From assembly GCA_023515745.1 (NCBI GenBank), contig JALECJ010000001.1:558001-622000 (forward strand): a stretch of 64,000 bases of DNA, written 5' to 3'. Shown piece by piece: positions 24,411-36,334 of this stretch. Origin of the DNA: Amoeboaphelidium protococcarum (lineage: Eukaryota; Aphelidiomycota; Aphelidea). The number at the start of each line of letters is the position of its first letter. The first letter of the stretch is position 1. A program made the translations under genes and the position numbers. Below the pieces are notes generated by a model, which worked only from the letters and a program-made list of their open reading frames with translations, did not search any database and was not told where the DNA came from.

Positions 24411-25322
24411 TCAACGACCTTCAGGTTCATTTATCCAAGCCTTGCAACATTTGACAGCACGTCTGACAATATCTCTTACATGCAAATCACCGTCATTTCT
24501 GAAATCCTTTATAGCTGCCATGTCATCCTTCACTATTTCCCATACAGAATTAACCAAGAAGTGCACTTAATCTCCGCGTACTTTGCATTCATAGCGAATA
24601 ATTGGCAATAGCCACATCTTAATCGTCTCAGTTTAGAACTAAGCGGATCGTCTATGAACAATATCATAGTAAACAATGTCGATCAAGTAACTTTAAACTT
24701 ACACATGAACATTGCTTTCAACCACACTCTACACAAAATAATCATACAAATCGACAAAATCTTTCATGGCCTCAATGGGAGTAGAATTTTAAGCTTGAGA
24801 TAAAGTCTTTTGGCGAATCTTGGAGAACTTTGACTATAAATTCTAGACATCGTCATAGTCAATAGGGACCATAGGATCATAACCGAGCTTTTATATCCAG
24901 AGAAGAGCATTTTTAACATCAAATGAATGCATCAGTACGTGCAAACTCTTCCCATTAATTTGCCCCGTCATCATGTCAAACGCGCTCTTGTTGATCTGCT
25001 GCTGGAACACGCTGTCAAACTTTGCGGCATTATTCACAATTGCAAAATCATTGATGAAATCCAGAGAGGAATACAATGACAACAGATTATGGAAGATTCT
25101 TGATGACAGCCAACAGTTATCATTCTTCCACTTCAGTAAAAGGATCAGCAAATTGTCGCCGCGCTTCAGACCATTGTTGTTCACACAATCAGACTAATGC
25201 TAAATGACCAGCGGCAAGACTTGGCATACAAACAATTTCATTGAGGTGTTGTAGCCCGATCTCTACTTCTTAACAGCAACGTCAAGTTTGGACACGTTTA
25301 TTCTCTTGCTACGTCTTGTCAT
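24411..25322 (-). CDS. Uncharacterised protein, tandem pair member 2
   Basis: Single exon, 303 aa, ATG 25320-25322 to TGA 24411-24413. It is the paralogue of 23118-24041, in the same orientation and nearly the same length, with the same ordered blocks ('GDNLLILLLKWKNDNCWLSSRI', 'KSAFDMMTGQINGKSLH', 'IRYECKVRGDQ'). Gln codons again include TAA/TAG. The C-terminus 'AVKCCKAW' matches 'AVTCSKAW' in the other copy, so the duplication covers the full length. No known domain recognised. Confidence 0.72.
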
Positions 25323-25707
25323 ATCGTTAGCGTTCAAATTCTTTGTATAGTAAACAATTGGATTTGCAAAGAGAAACACGCGTCGTATCACACTGAAGAC
25401 GTGTGAAACCAGTTGGCCCCTTGTGCGATTCAATTTTCAATTATTCTCGGCAGTCGATCAGTCAGTCTATACGGCGCGACGAAACTATTTGAGTTTTGTT
25501 CTTCTCTCAAACGACGTCTCACTCAGCTTTGAAGTTAACAAACTTTCATTGAATTGTTAGTTTCTCTATCTGGCTTTATCGCTGGCTTGAAATGTGTCAA
25601 ATTATCGTTGATATTATTGTTTAACATTCTGTTGACGTTTGCTTTCTGTTTATAGCTGTTTGATTTAAAGTTACCTTGCACTTTACTACTCAGCGTTGTG
25701 ATTAAAA
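25323..25707. other. Intergenic region upstream of tandem orphan pair
   Basis: About 385 bp; ACGCGT at 25378-25383 lies 56 bp upstream of the minus-strand gene start. No other feature recognised. Confidence 0.5.
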
Positions 25708-25959
25708 ATGTCACTTTTTTCAATGAGAACTACCTCCTATAATTTACCGTAACAATTCGTTTATAAAGTCTTATCAGTCATAACAGAAATAATCGTCATC
25801 ATTTTAATATTAATAGGAGTTTGGATAGGCACTCCTCCGCGAGTCTAGCCACGATCTAAACATACTCAAGTTAATCTGGTGCGAATACTGTTAGCTCTGC
25901 TCCAACATTGCTATAACAGAACAGAGAGTCTTTGGGCATTACGTATAAAGCTTAGTTGA
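25708..25959 (+). CDS. Possible small membrane protein, frame continues past a TGA
   Basis: ATG 25708 to TGA 25957-25959 gives 83 aa with one strong hydrophobic segment (residues about 21-43, 'VLSVITEIIVIILILIGVWIG') and a basic C-terminal part. The same frame is open again after this TGA to 26070 and stays charged and protein-like ('DDTNDLMLFEARLRRFKIKQ'). It may be a small gene with its own stop, a gene with a recoded TGA, or a remnant of a longer gene. I know no family match, and chance open frames are common under this code. Confidence 0.3.
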
Positions 25960-26378
25960 GACAGGGCACGAACGCTTCAACATTGTGTCGCCTATGTCGA
26001 TGATACCAATGATCTAATGCTGTTTGAGGCGCGTCTTCGTCGTTTTAAAATTAAACAGAGAGCTTCTTGATTTCTAAGGTGTCCGAATTAATGCCATTAT
26101 GGTCGAAGTTTACTAGCATTACCAGTACTAGGGGATCGAATTTCCTTCTCATGGACCATTGTGATACCGATGTCATTAGTACGATTTACATGACGCACTA
26201 ATAGTGATCAGTAATGCTTGCAGCATAGCAACAGAATGTAACAGATTCCATTGTCTAAAAATAAGTCCCTCCTCCAGGTTTCCCCTCTTAGCTTCCTTAT
26301 TGTTGAAAAAAGTAAATATATTTTAAGAGATATAACATTTCGTTTTTATTATAAAGAATATCGACCCCGAGGCTTATA

Positions 26379-28988
26379 ATGGCTCAATTGATGATTATGT
26401 GGATTTATATTCTAACCATGATCTTGGTTGAAACAGCCCTTGGGTTTCAGCGACAGGAGATGCAAGCATAGATTATTAGATTAGAAAAGAGATAAGACAG
26501 TGGTAGTAACTCAACACCAGGACCGTCTGCAGCTGTAGTAGCAATTTCTGTAGTATGTGCCCTAATTGGAGTAGTAGTAATCGCCACAGTGTGCTTGGCC
26601 GTACGCAGACGATCTGCTCAGAGATCGGCAATGATCGCTTAGAAAAGTGCAAGAAATGGTCAGCCGTTACAGGCAGGAGGAGCTAATAGTCAAAATAATC
26701 TTGCGCCACAGGTCACCGCTTAGTTGGCTTACAATCCTCCACAGTCTGCTTAGAATTTTGGATCTTTCAGTGCCCCGATTGCAGCCACTCGTGATAAGTA
26801 TGATGGAAAAATTCAGCAGTCGTAATAGCAGTAGCCTTTGACTATGTAGATGAGTAAGAGCAGACGAGATCTGCCTTCGGATACTGCCATGCGATTACAG
26901 AATAGCCCGTAGCAGTATGGCGAGAAAGGAAGTAGTCCCTTAAATGTTCAAGGCGGCATGTCTCTGGAAACTGTGCCACCTACTCATGCCACTCCTCAAA
27001 CAGTGGAAAGATTGAGATCTGTGAGCAATTTACCGCGGCCTGATATCTAAGATCAATCAAAGTTCAATTCCATTTCTAAAGGAAGCTCGTAGAATTAGCG
27101 CGATGCAGGTGAATAATCTGGCGCAAGAAGTCAGTACGAGGACTATCTTGCCAAGTTGAAGATACAGCACAATCAGTTGGTGAGAGAAGGTACCGTGAAG
27201 CGAAGTTCGCGCCAAGTTTAGTCTCAGAAACAACTCCCCCTTCTGGCCTCTGATGATGTTCCAACTTTGATTGATATCTAGAATGCTCCCGGAGAACTCA
27301 TGAGACCGCGTAACAAGTCACAGCCTAATCTAATATAAGCCGAAGATGGAAATTTCATACCTCTGAATGCACCTCCTATGCCTTAGCATTTTGGTAGCAT
27401 GAGGGGCAGAGTGAACAGTGATCGTCCTGCGATTGCTCCTGCTAATATGATCCAGCCGCAGTAGCAATAATAGCAGTAGATACCCCAGTATCAAAATTAT
27501 GCAGTGCAAACTCCCAACATTCCTCCGCAATAATTGCAAAGTATCAAGACTGCTATGCGTGTGTAATAACCAGTCTTGCATGTTCTTGTAGAGGATCCAT
27601 CGAGAGCGGACAGTGCTGGCCAAGGCGATGCACCGCAATCTGTCATTAGAAAATTTGTGCAAAAGTAAACCATTGGTGGCAACCCGGGCGATATCTTATA
27701 GGCCCAACAACCTTATCCTGCTGTAGTAATCAATGCTCCTTAACAGTTGTAGTAATCATAGTAATATTAGGCTCAAATGAATGCTGCCGCACACTCAAGG
27801 GTTGTTACCTCTTTAGCTATGAATAGAAATGGTGCTGGAGCGTTAATTACACCTGAAGCTTTGTACAGGAGTTTCGAGAGTAGATTGCGTCCGACTGGTC
27901 TCACTAATGTTTCTGTTAATTTCACTCAACTTCCTGTCAGTATTGAGAATACTACCACCTCTGAGACTTCTAATTCTTTCACATTGAATAATACTGTTAT
28001 AGTTAACCAACGCGAGCTTGCTATTCCCGGTTTCCTCCAGTATACTGAGAATGATGACTTCACCATAGAGGGTGAGATTGCAAAAGGTGGCGCTGCTAGA
28101 ATTTGTACGGCGAAAATTCTGTCGTCAGATCTGTAAAATAGAGCTGAAGGGATGGAAAGTTGTGTTGTCAAGATCCTGAATAGTGATATTAGTGAAAGGG
28201 ACGAGATTGCGTCGTTCACGTAGGAGATTTCAATGATGTGGTTCTTTAGAAGTAGTCGGAATTTCGCAAAGTTGCTTGGATTTACAGATAATCCACCAAT
28301 GATCATAATGAAAAAATATACCAGAGGAGCGCTGTCTGCCATCCTATACAATCCCGAATCCGCAAAGTATGTCAATTGGACATCAGATCTGAAGTTTAGT
28401 CTGATGAAGGATATAGCCACCGGGATAAAGGAAATGCATGATTCTGGCTTTGCTCACTGTGACATTAAAAGTGCAAATATTCTTATTGACGAAGATGAAA
28501 AGTCTCTATATGCTGTATTGTCTGATTTTGGCATTTCTAGGATTGTTAATACTAACGTGCCTATAGTTGACGCGTTCCAAATGTCTAAGGTTGATGGTGT
28601 GAGTGTTGCATATGCTGCACCTGAAGTTCTTAGGCGCGTTGCTAATCCATAAGAGTCCTCTGTGCGAGATTCAGAGTCTAGTTATGCCGAGTAGATTAAA
28701 GCAACGGATGTGTATTCGTTTGCCATGGTCGCATACGAGCTTGTAACGCGCCGCCTACCTTGGCCTCGTTCGATGACTGCCAAGTAGATTCTTAAAGCTG
28801 TTATTGGAGGTGAAAGACCAGCTCTTACGGAGGAAGTTTTATTATTAAAGTAAACCGACGCTAAAATTAGGGGTCTTTGTGAGATCATGGTTCAATGTTG
28901 GGTAGACGAGCCGCAATCAAGGCTCTAGATGAAATGGGTCCTTGAAATACTGGAGCAAGTGTTGAATAGTTCCCAGGTGAGAGGTTGA
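26379..28988 (+). CDS. Membrane-anchored TKL-type protein kinase with short ectodomain
   Basis: Single exon, 869 aa, TGA 28986-28988. It has a signal peptide (residues 1-22), a tiny extracellular part of about 28 residues, and one transmembrane helix at about 51-76 ('VVAISVVCALIGVVVIATVCLAV') followed by RRR. A long Gln/Pro/Ser-rich linker of nearly 480 residues follows, with several poly-Gln runs written mostly TAG/TAA. The kinase domain is about 561-865. Catalytic features: 'VVKIL' (beta-3 Lys), 'HCDIKSANIL' (catalytic loop), 'SDFGIS', 'YAAPEVL', 'DVYSFAMVAYEL', and a complete C-lobe with 'CWVDEPQSRLQMKWVLEIL'. It is probably an active Ser/Thr-type TKL kinase at the plasma membrane. Unlike the three kinases at 49-59 kb, its C-lobe is complete. 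Confidence 0.85.
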
Positions 28989-29614
28989 TATGAGTGAGGA
29001 AGTGAAATGTTTGGTGACATACTGTTCAAATATGAAAATAAAAACTAAATTCTTTGAAAAATCGAGACGTCTTTGAAGTTTAGCATTGAGTTCTGTAGCG
29101 GGGCATACTGTACAGAAATTCTAAAACAATTTTTCATTCGAGCGTAGGCTGGACACTCTGGAGGACAGGCGGCACAATAATTCCTCTAATTTCTTTTTTC
29201 GGCGCTAAAAAATCTTATCAGGCAGCTCAAAGTAGTATTTATATTGATTCCATTATTTCCCGAACTATACTCGAGAGAGGTTGGTTGGTGTTCAAAGCTT
29301 TGAGCGGTAACTTGATTGTTTGAAATCTCACGCGAGCACTCTTCATTCCAATACACCGTCGTAACATCAGTCTTTTAAATAATACTTGGTCAAGGCAGTC
29401 TATTTGATATCAACTGATTCTATACAAGACTTTATAAGTTGATAAATATCTATCTAGCATCCTAAGGTAATTTATTGTTTGAGTTTTTCAATGATTGAAT
29501 CATCTCTATCTCTCTTGTTTGATGGTGTAGATTTCAAACAACTGCTATACACTTTGAAGATCCATACATACAATTCAATACTGCAATATAGTGGCCTATA
29601 ATATCTTGAGACTT
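28989..29614. other. Intergenic region
   Basis: 626 bp between two plus-strand genes; mostly AT-rich, with one GC-richer patch near 29190-29230. No feature recognised. Confidence 0.55.
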
Positions 29615-30760
29615 ATGGATCACAACAAGAAAAAGTAGAAAGCAAGTGTAAATGGTAATGGTAGAAAAGGTCTCTCTGCATTCTGTTAGAACATGAGTGG
29701 AACTTCAACAGTTGACGACAAAGCATGCTAAGCTCACTCCATGCAAACATCTTCCGCTATGCTTAAAGAGTCTAATCCTTCATTATCAGCTAACTGTTAT
29801 CACTCACAAGATTTTTGCGCTGATAATGTTGATCTTGATAAAATGGCTGTAGAGGGCCGTACTGTGTCTGCCGCTGTAGAGGCTCATGCAGAATCTGATC
29901 GTCGCCGCGAGGCTCGAAACAGCGACGCGTTGTTCCTCCGAGCTGAAACAAACAAGAAAAGCTCAAATAATAATAATAAATCTGCTGCACATTGCGACGT
30001 CACTTGGAGTGCAGGATCAAAGAAGACTACAGAAAATACATCTTTTAATTATGCTACTAGACGTAATTAATTTACTCAGACCGATATCTGCATGGCAGAT
30101 TTGGAAGATGTTGACTAATCGCTGTTTTATGAAACAATTGCCCAAGAAGCGCCTGTATAGTCGTTCGATGACATGTGTGATGATATGATGCAGGAAATTG
30201 CCTGGAAAATGGGCTTATTTAGACATTCGGCAAATCGAGTAAGTCTTACATGTTATTATCATATGATGTATCTCAATATGTATTATTTGTAGCCTGACGC
30301 TCCTGATGTTGAGATGATGACCATTGGGGAAAGGATTGGACATTCCAAGAACATTCGAGAGGACGACTCTTCTGAAGGTACAGGAGATAATTCTACACGC
30401 AAGGAAGTTGTTCCAAATGGTTGTCTACTGTCTCCAAAGTCTAATGGATCCTTCCATTTGCTGTCATATCCTAGAAATTGTGGGAAACTGGCGCACCCGA
30501 CACCAATACGATTGGTTCCAGATGAAGTTGATTATTTTTCGTTTACCACTCCGTCAGCAGAAGAAATTAGTCCTCCTCACAGCGAACTGGTGTCTGAAGC
30601 CTCCAACTCTATATATCTTAAGACTCATTCAGCTATTAGTAGTCCTGATGTGAGTCTCTTGAATGTCTCATCGGCAAATTTGTTTGGCGAGAGATCCAAC
30701 GGTAAAAGCGCGTTTATGACACTACGATCTGCTTCGTCCTATATGCGCACGCATTTCTGA
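29615..30760 (+). CDS. Uncharacterised Ser/Asn-rich protein
   Basis: Two exons, join(29615..30238,30293..30760), 363 aa, TGA 30758-30760. It is a low-complexity protein rich in Ser, Asn, Asp and charged residues; the start MDHNKKKQKAS is basic. No domain is recognised. The proposed 54-bp intron starts GTAAG and ends TGTAG, like the others. Because it is a multiple of three and has no in-frame TGA, the unspliced frame is also open and would add 18 mostly hydrophobic residues unlike their surroundings. The splice signals and composition favour splicing. Confidence 0.6.
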
Positions 30761-30848
30761 ATTTTGATTTTGAATTAATGATTTAATATATTTCCTGTCT
30801 GTACAATTGATATCGACATATTCAATTATAAAGTTTATTTATTCACAT

Positions 30849-31865
30849 TCACAATAGAAGATTATATCCTGCGAAATCCTAAGCTGAAGCCCGATTGCTC
30901 TATTTATGGGTGATTTAAGTCTATGCTTTAACGCGAGCAAAGTTCACCCGCAGCACTTTATCATCTAATCGGATTCCATCTACGGACTGCTTAGCTTTTA
31001 GTGCGACATCATCACTTCGGAATCCTACAAAGGCATATCCAAGGGGCTTCCGAGAAAGTTTATCAGTGGCCAATTTACAAAATCGAACAGGCCCAAATCG
31101 TTGAAATAATTAATGGAGATCCCCTTCTGTTGTCGCGTGATTTAAATTGCCCACAAAGAGAACTTTGGGGTCTAGTTCTTCATCTAAATCGTCCACAAAT
31201 TTATCTGCGTACTACGTCAACAAAGCACCAATATGAACCTCTTCAATGAGTCTGGAATCTTTAATCACATCATCAGCGTCTGATCCATCATTTTATTGCT
31301 ATCCTAAACCAACGAGCCTTTGCAGTTCAGGAGGTGGTAAACTAACATTGTATCTATCTAATGCGCCGTGTTAAACTTAAGGATCAACAGGATTGAGCAG
31401 TATATGTGTATGGCTTATGGCCACTGGCACTAAAGGCTTGCAATTCCCGTCAACCAGCGACTACTCTAGTATATCCAAGATTTCAATATTCTTTTCTATC
31501 CGGCCAATGATCTGATTACCATCATCGAGATACTCCATATCATCACCCAACGTAATGAAGAATTGATCAAATTATAAGATTTACTCGCCATTGTTAGATA
31601 CACAATTAATGGACAACAAACCGCGTCTATTATGTTTTAGAGTGAGTGGCTTACGTTGCAAGTTTAGTTTATGATAAGCAATAGAATGGCCAGTTTTATC
31701 AATCTAAAATTGAACGATAAATCCAGCTTCTATTCGCTTCACAATAGCATAATCATAAAACCTGTCGTGACATAACTGCAAAAACTATTTACAAGCATCC
31801 GGGAATTCTTCGCAGTACAGATCAATTACAAATTATCCAACGCTAGTCTCTAATTATACGCTCAT
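30849..31865 (-). CDS. PPIL4-like cyclophilin/RRM protein
   Basis: Single exon, 338 aa, TGA 30849-30851. The N-terminal part (about 1-165) is a divergent cyclophilin: 'VQLETSVGQFVIDLY', 'ACKQFLQLC', 'FFITLGDDMEYLDD', 'IGRIEKNIEILD'. The usual FxQGG active-site strand is replaced by 'FIVQFQID', so isomerase activity is doubtful. The RRM follows at about 234-310 with RNP2 'VLFVGNLN' and RNP1-like 'LGYAFVGF'. The order cyclophilin then RRM is that of PPIL4, a nuclear protein linked to spliceosomes. The end of the cyclophilin part keeps the family's 'HTHILLNP' (compare NHTVILDDP). Confidence 0.85.
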
Positions 31866-31989
31866 TATGCGTATATTTTGAGTGTATTAAATTCTTTTGA
31901 CTAACAACTGTTTTAAGACCAAATTGATCTATCAGATTTCAATCCACAAGCACGCGCGTTTGGAAGACAAAATTCATAGAAATGCATTT

Positions 31990-32850
31990 ATCTCTTCACG
32001 ATTGTCATCACCAAAGCAGCCTTCTTAATTGGCTCTTTAACTTTATCATCAATTCGATAACCTTTAAATACACCTACCGGTATTTGAGTCAGAAGCAAGT
32101 TTTTCTTGTCCAAAAAATAATTGGCTAATCATCATCAATGATCATATACCAGTTTGCATACCTCACAATTGTTTTATGATACATTTCGGACACTGAATAT
32201 AAATTCATTATCGGAGGTAGATCGTTCTCATTCGGCGTGGATTCATCTGATGTGGCACAGGTATGAAAGGCCTTAATAATCCATCACAACGTATGCGCTT
32301 ATACTCGCATGCCTCCGTGGTTTTTATTGGTTTCAGTTCAACGCGCATCACGCAATGCAGAGCAGCCGCAACTGCTGGAGCAAACCAAGGAGGAGCCTAA
32401 TCCAAGAATTTTCAGCATTTAAATGTGCCACCTTGATTTTCGACAACGCAGTGATAGAGGCTACTAGTTTATCATCAACGCCAGGAGCCTTGTTAATACG
32501 CATGCTAAAAAGCGACTTCTCATTTTCTTCGCGACGCTAATGTGCACAGACCCTAAAGGATCTCGCTCAGCTATCAGCGGCCCAAAATTATTTTGCCAGT
32601 TGCGAGGAAGTTACAGAGGAGGTTTGTCATTTCGATAAGATTTCTTCATTATCTGGCTCTGTTGTACTCAGAGGATTGAAAAGAGAGATGCGGATCAAGG
32701 TCGTGTCATCGAATAAATCTAATCAAGAAATGTGAAACAGTTCCGTAAGAGGAAAGTTATAAGATTTGATAAAGCTGTTGCAACGCATCATATGAACTGG
32801 CCAAATATAAAGCATCATAGCATTTGGTATGGCCAGCGACAGAATTAGCA
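31990..32850 (-). pseudogene. Frameshifted gene remnant, family unknown
   Basis: Read on the minus strand from about 32850, protein-like segments follow one another but switch frame at least six times in 0.85 kb, with no GT-AG introns at the switches. Landmark segments include 'LFDDTTLIRISLFNPL', 'INKAPGVDDKLVASITALSK', 'APAVAAALHCVMRVELKP', 'SVSEMYHKTIVRYANWY' and 'IPVGVFKGYRIDD'. Most switches are explained by loss of a single base, several in short A or T runs. All surrounding genes keep intact frames, so assembly error is less likely than decay. I do not recognise the family. Confidence 0.6.
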
Positions 32851-32915
32851 TAATGATAAAAGATTACATCTCAAAATCGAAAAAATAACTTTCAAATCAT
32901 AGCGATTTATAACAT

Positions 32916-34900
32916 TCAAGCTGGTTCAACATAACTTCCAGGGAATTCACCTTTACGTCCATTAACGGATCCATACCACCAACCATCGTCACCTTACTTG
33001 GTAACCTCCACCAAATCACCTTCTTTAATAGACAACTCTTGAGCAGTCTATGCCTCATAATCATAAATAGCTTTAAACATTTGTTTAGTACTACTAGGAG
33101 CGATGGGCGCCGTCTTAATCTCTAGATAACTCTTCGGAGCTAGTCCAACCTTGCCATTCTTACTCACCTTAATCCAACCAGCATCATCCTCTTCATCTAC
33201 AACATTGATACTCTCTCCTGCGGTTATACTAATTTCATCAGAATTTCCAGCTGTGTAATCATAAAGCACAAGAGCTTAAACTTGTTATTGCACAGTATTT
33301 AGAGCCTTGCCGATATTACCAGGCGCTGGGGCGGTAGGCACATTGGGAATAGCAGCAGGCTGTGATTGACCGCCATTAGAAACTGGACTTGCGCCAAGAG
33401 ACGTGGAAGTTGTAGTCTTTTTGCTGGAGGAATGGCTGGGCTATGGCTACTGAGACTTTGGTATTCCACAGTAAGGAGGAACTTTCATTTCACATTTAGC
33501 ATGGCAATTGTATCCACACTCCTTGCAAGTCAAGCCCTATTGAGTGAGACCCCAAATCTTATCCTGACAATAATCACAAGAAGTCGGAATGGCGAAAGTA
33601 CTCTTTACCAGGCAATGTCTCTTACCATGATCTTACTCCCCAATGGCACCATTGATAACATCCAAGCACACTTAATACTTCATACGCGATGACTCTAATG
33701 CAACAACTCCTCTATTACTTTCAATTATATTTTCCAACACTTCATCTGGGTCACCAGTAGTGGGATTCTTTACGTACGCATCCTATAGATTCTTCAGACC
33801 CTCAACCTCTTTAGTTTTCACGTCAAGCTCCGATACAGTCTCTTCCAACTTGGCTCGAACTTTACCCAATTTATTGATCAAATAGATTTTAGCGGCATCA
33901 TTGACTTCAATATCTTCAGACTCTTTCCACAACAGAGTCGGCTCAAACTTGTAATCATACGGCTCAGTCCATTCCACAGCCGGTCTGTGATAGCCAATGA
34001 AGATATTAGAATCCTGCTCAGCACTCACACTCTCAACAGCTCCGTGTATTACATCAATGACATTACGCGCTTGATCCAGCGAGGCAATCTCTAATCTGAG
34101 ATACTCATCCAGTAACTGCTTGGTCTACGTAACTCTAGCCTCATTCATTTGTTGCATCTAATCCATCAGCTGTGGCATATCTTGAAAGTAATACTTCTTT
34201 TTCAACGCATTCGCCACCTTAACCGCCAATATATAGTTATTCTTCGAATTATTCATCTCCATCACGTCTGCCTGCCACTACTTCTTCAACTTCTCTGCCG
34301 TCTTCTCATCTGGAGCCTTTTCATGACGAGTTTTGGCCTGATCTACAACGTCGCACATATGATCATACTTCTCCTTGGACTTGTCCTTGTCGTTGATAGC
34401 CTTTGCCTTCTCCTCATTGAGTCTACCAGCAAAAGTCATGTGCTTCTTTCTAGACTCATCCTTCTTGTGTATCAAAGTCTTAAACTAGTCAGTGACTTGC
34501 GTGATCATATTGTCAGAGAACTAAATCTTCACTTTGGCCAATTCCTCAGTCTGTAATAACATCGCATCCCACGCTTTAAACAGAGTGCCGTATTTATCGG
34601 AGCCAGCGAACGAGACATTGTTTGTATTTCCACCGGCACTGCTGACATCCATCAACTACATGCCCAATTTCTCCTTCTTGCTACTGTATCTCTTACTTAA
34701 GCTATCAAGTTTGTGGGCATAGTCCTTCTCCAGTTGAGATCGCTCCTTGATAAAGTCTCTTATTTCCTGAGCAAGTGTCAACCCGTTCTGGGTATACTTG
34801 TCAATCACTGGCAATTGATCCTACACTGATACTATAACATTTAGTAATTGTTAACCATACAAATATAAGTAGATACCTTTAAATGTTCCCCGAAAGTCAT
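32916..34900 (-). CDS. F-BAR, C1 and double-SH3 protein (Bzz1/TOCA-like)
   Basis: Two exons, complement(join(32916..34820,34877..34900)), 642 aa. The N-terminal F-BAR domain (1 to about 290) begins 'MTFGEHLKDQLPVIDKY' and contains 'FIKERSQLEKDYAHKL'; it is coiled-coil and bends membranes. A C1 zinc domain lies at about 403-455 (H..CLVKSTFAIPTSCDYC...GLTCKECGYNCHAKCE..PPYC). Two SH3 domains complete the protein ('LYDYTAGNSDEISI', 'AIYDYEAQTAQELSI'), the last ending 'GEFPGSYVEPA'. This order matches fungal Bzz1, an actin/endocytosis adaptor that links curved membrane to WASP. The first exon encodes only eight residues. The 56-bp intron starts GTATC and ends TGTAG. Confidence 0.93.
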
Positions 34901-35303
34901 CGATGAGTATATCAAATAAAATAATGCTCAAGTCGGCGAATGTAATTATTAATGACAGTAAATACAAATGGGATGAAGCTGGATACTAGAAGGGACATTC
35001 AAAATAGCGATGGAAACAAAGCAGAGGCGATCAACAACAAACACGGTAGCAGGGGCGCCTTTGTCGCCTTAAAATTAATCGCTGTGAGAGTCTAGCCGCG
35101 TCATAAAGGGTAAAATAGAACGGAAATGAAGTGATATTTCGCTTCTCGTTCAAGTTAAAAGTTCAAACTTCTGGTGATCAACGATCTTTTAAAAGTTTGT
35201 CTTGATGATATTGTTTCATCAACATTAAGAGTGTCAGTGTTCAGAAAGATATCAAATCACTACATAGAAAAAGAGATTACTATATTCTAGACAGTCAGAG
35301 TTA
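34901..35303. other. Intergenic region
   Basis: 403 bp between two minus-strand genes; no feature recognised. Confidence 0.55.
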
Positions 35304-36173
35304 TCAATTATTACGACGAGTTGCAGGCTGAGAGTTGGAATCGCCACCATTAGAGTTACCGCTGGAAGGCGCCTTCTAGATCAGCGGTAGACCAAAGTAG
35401 ATGAACAAGACGATACCAATGACGAGCAGAAGGACTAAACAACAACAGATCAGCATACGCTTTCGCCTGATATTCTTTTTCTTTGTCACCACAGCTTGTC
35501 TCATTTCGTTTGCAGCATTGTTTGTGTTGGTGGCAGTATCTTCAGCATGATTGACGATGATCTAAATCTGTTCATCTTGCTCTTGCACCAACGTGGCCAT
35601 GTCTTGAAACAAAGCGTGCAACTCCTCAACTTGACGCGCAATGTTGGTCAATGCAGTATTTCTACTTTCCAATTCACTTCTCAGTGCCTGAGCTTCACCT
35701 CTTCTACTGGACTACATGAGACTTTAGCTGAACACATTTCCCACTCCGTCGCCGCCCTATTCAGCTTCATCAATCGCAGCCTCTACCTCGGCCTCAGTAG
35801 CATTAGGCTTTACCATTTTATACTAACGACGCGTCTTTTCACGAGTCTAATTTTGAAAGTCCACCTCCACAGACTGATAGGCAGCAACACAATCCATAAA
35901 TTTCTTTGCCAGATTCTGATAATGCTATTAGTATACACCATTGGCAGCACTCTATTCTTTCATGACGGTCAATTCTTGCCTGATAATCTTGCCGAGTTTA
36001 ATTATTTCTCTTCTCACATACTGCAATTTCTCTGTGCCATCCTACTATTCTGTTTCGGAGACAGCTGTTTAGACGCGCTTCTAATACTTCACAATCCCTC
36101 TGACAAGCATGTTGTACTTGTCGATCATCTACTTGATCTCATTTACCTTTTGAGTAGATTATTCCGCCTTCAT
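35304..36173 (-). CDS. Syntaxin-type Qa-SNARE
   Basis: Single exon, 289 aa, TGA 35304-35306. An N-terminal three-helix (Habc) region begins near residue 5 ('QKVNEIKQMIDKYNMLV'). The SNARE helix runs at about 170-232 ('NIARQVEELHALFQDMATLV') with the zero-layer Gln in 'VQEQDEQI', then 'AANEMRQAVVTKKKNIRRKR', a transmembrane anchor ('LICCCLVLLLVIGIVLFIYF') and a short polar lumenal tail of about 25 residues, longer than usual. It drives membrane fusion with R-, Qb- and Qc-SNAREs. A short extra N-terminal exon upstream of 36173 is possible, since the Habc region starts almost at once. Confidence 0.9.
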
Positions 36174-36334
36174 TTTGATGTAACTATTGATATAGGTGTG
36201 TTTAAATATCTGAATTTAAAGTGGACAACAGAATAAAATAAGAAAAGGCTTGAGTGGCAATAGTTAAAGCTATAAAGAATCAGCAAGTGATCGATCGTAA
36301 GTGTTACTATATTTGGTATCATCCATCCAATCAG

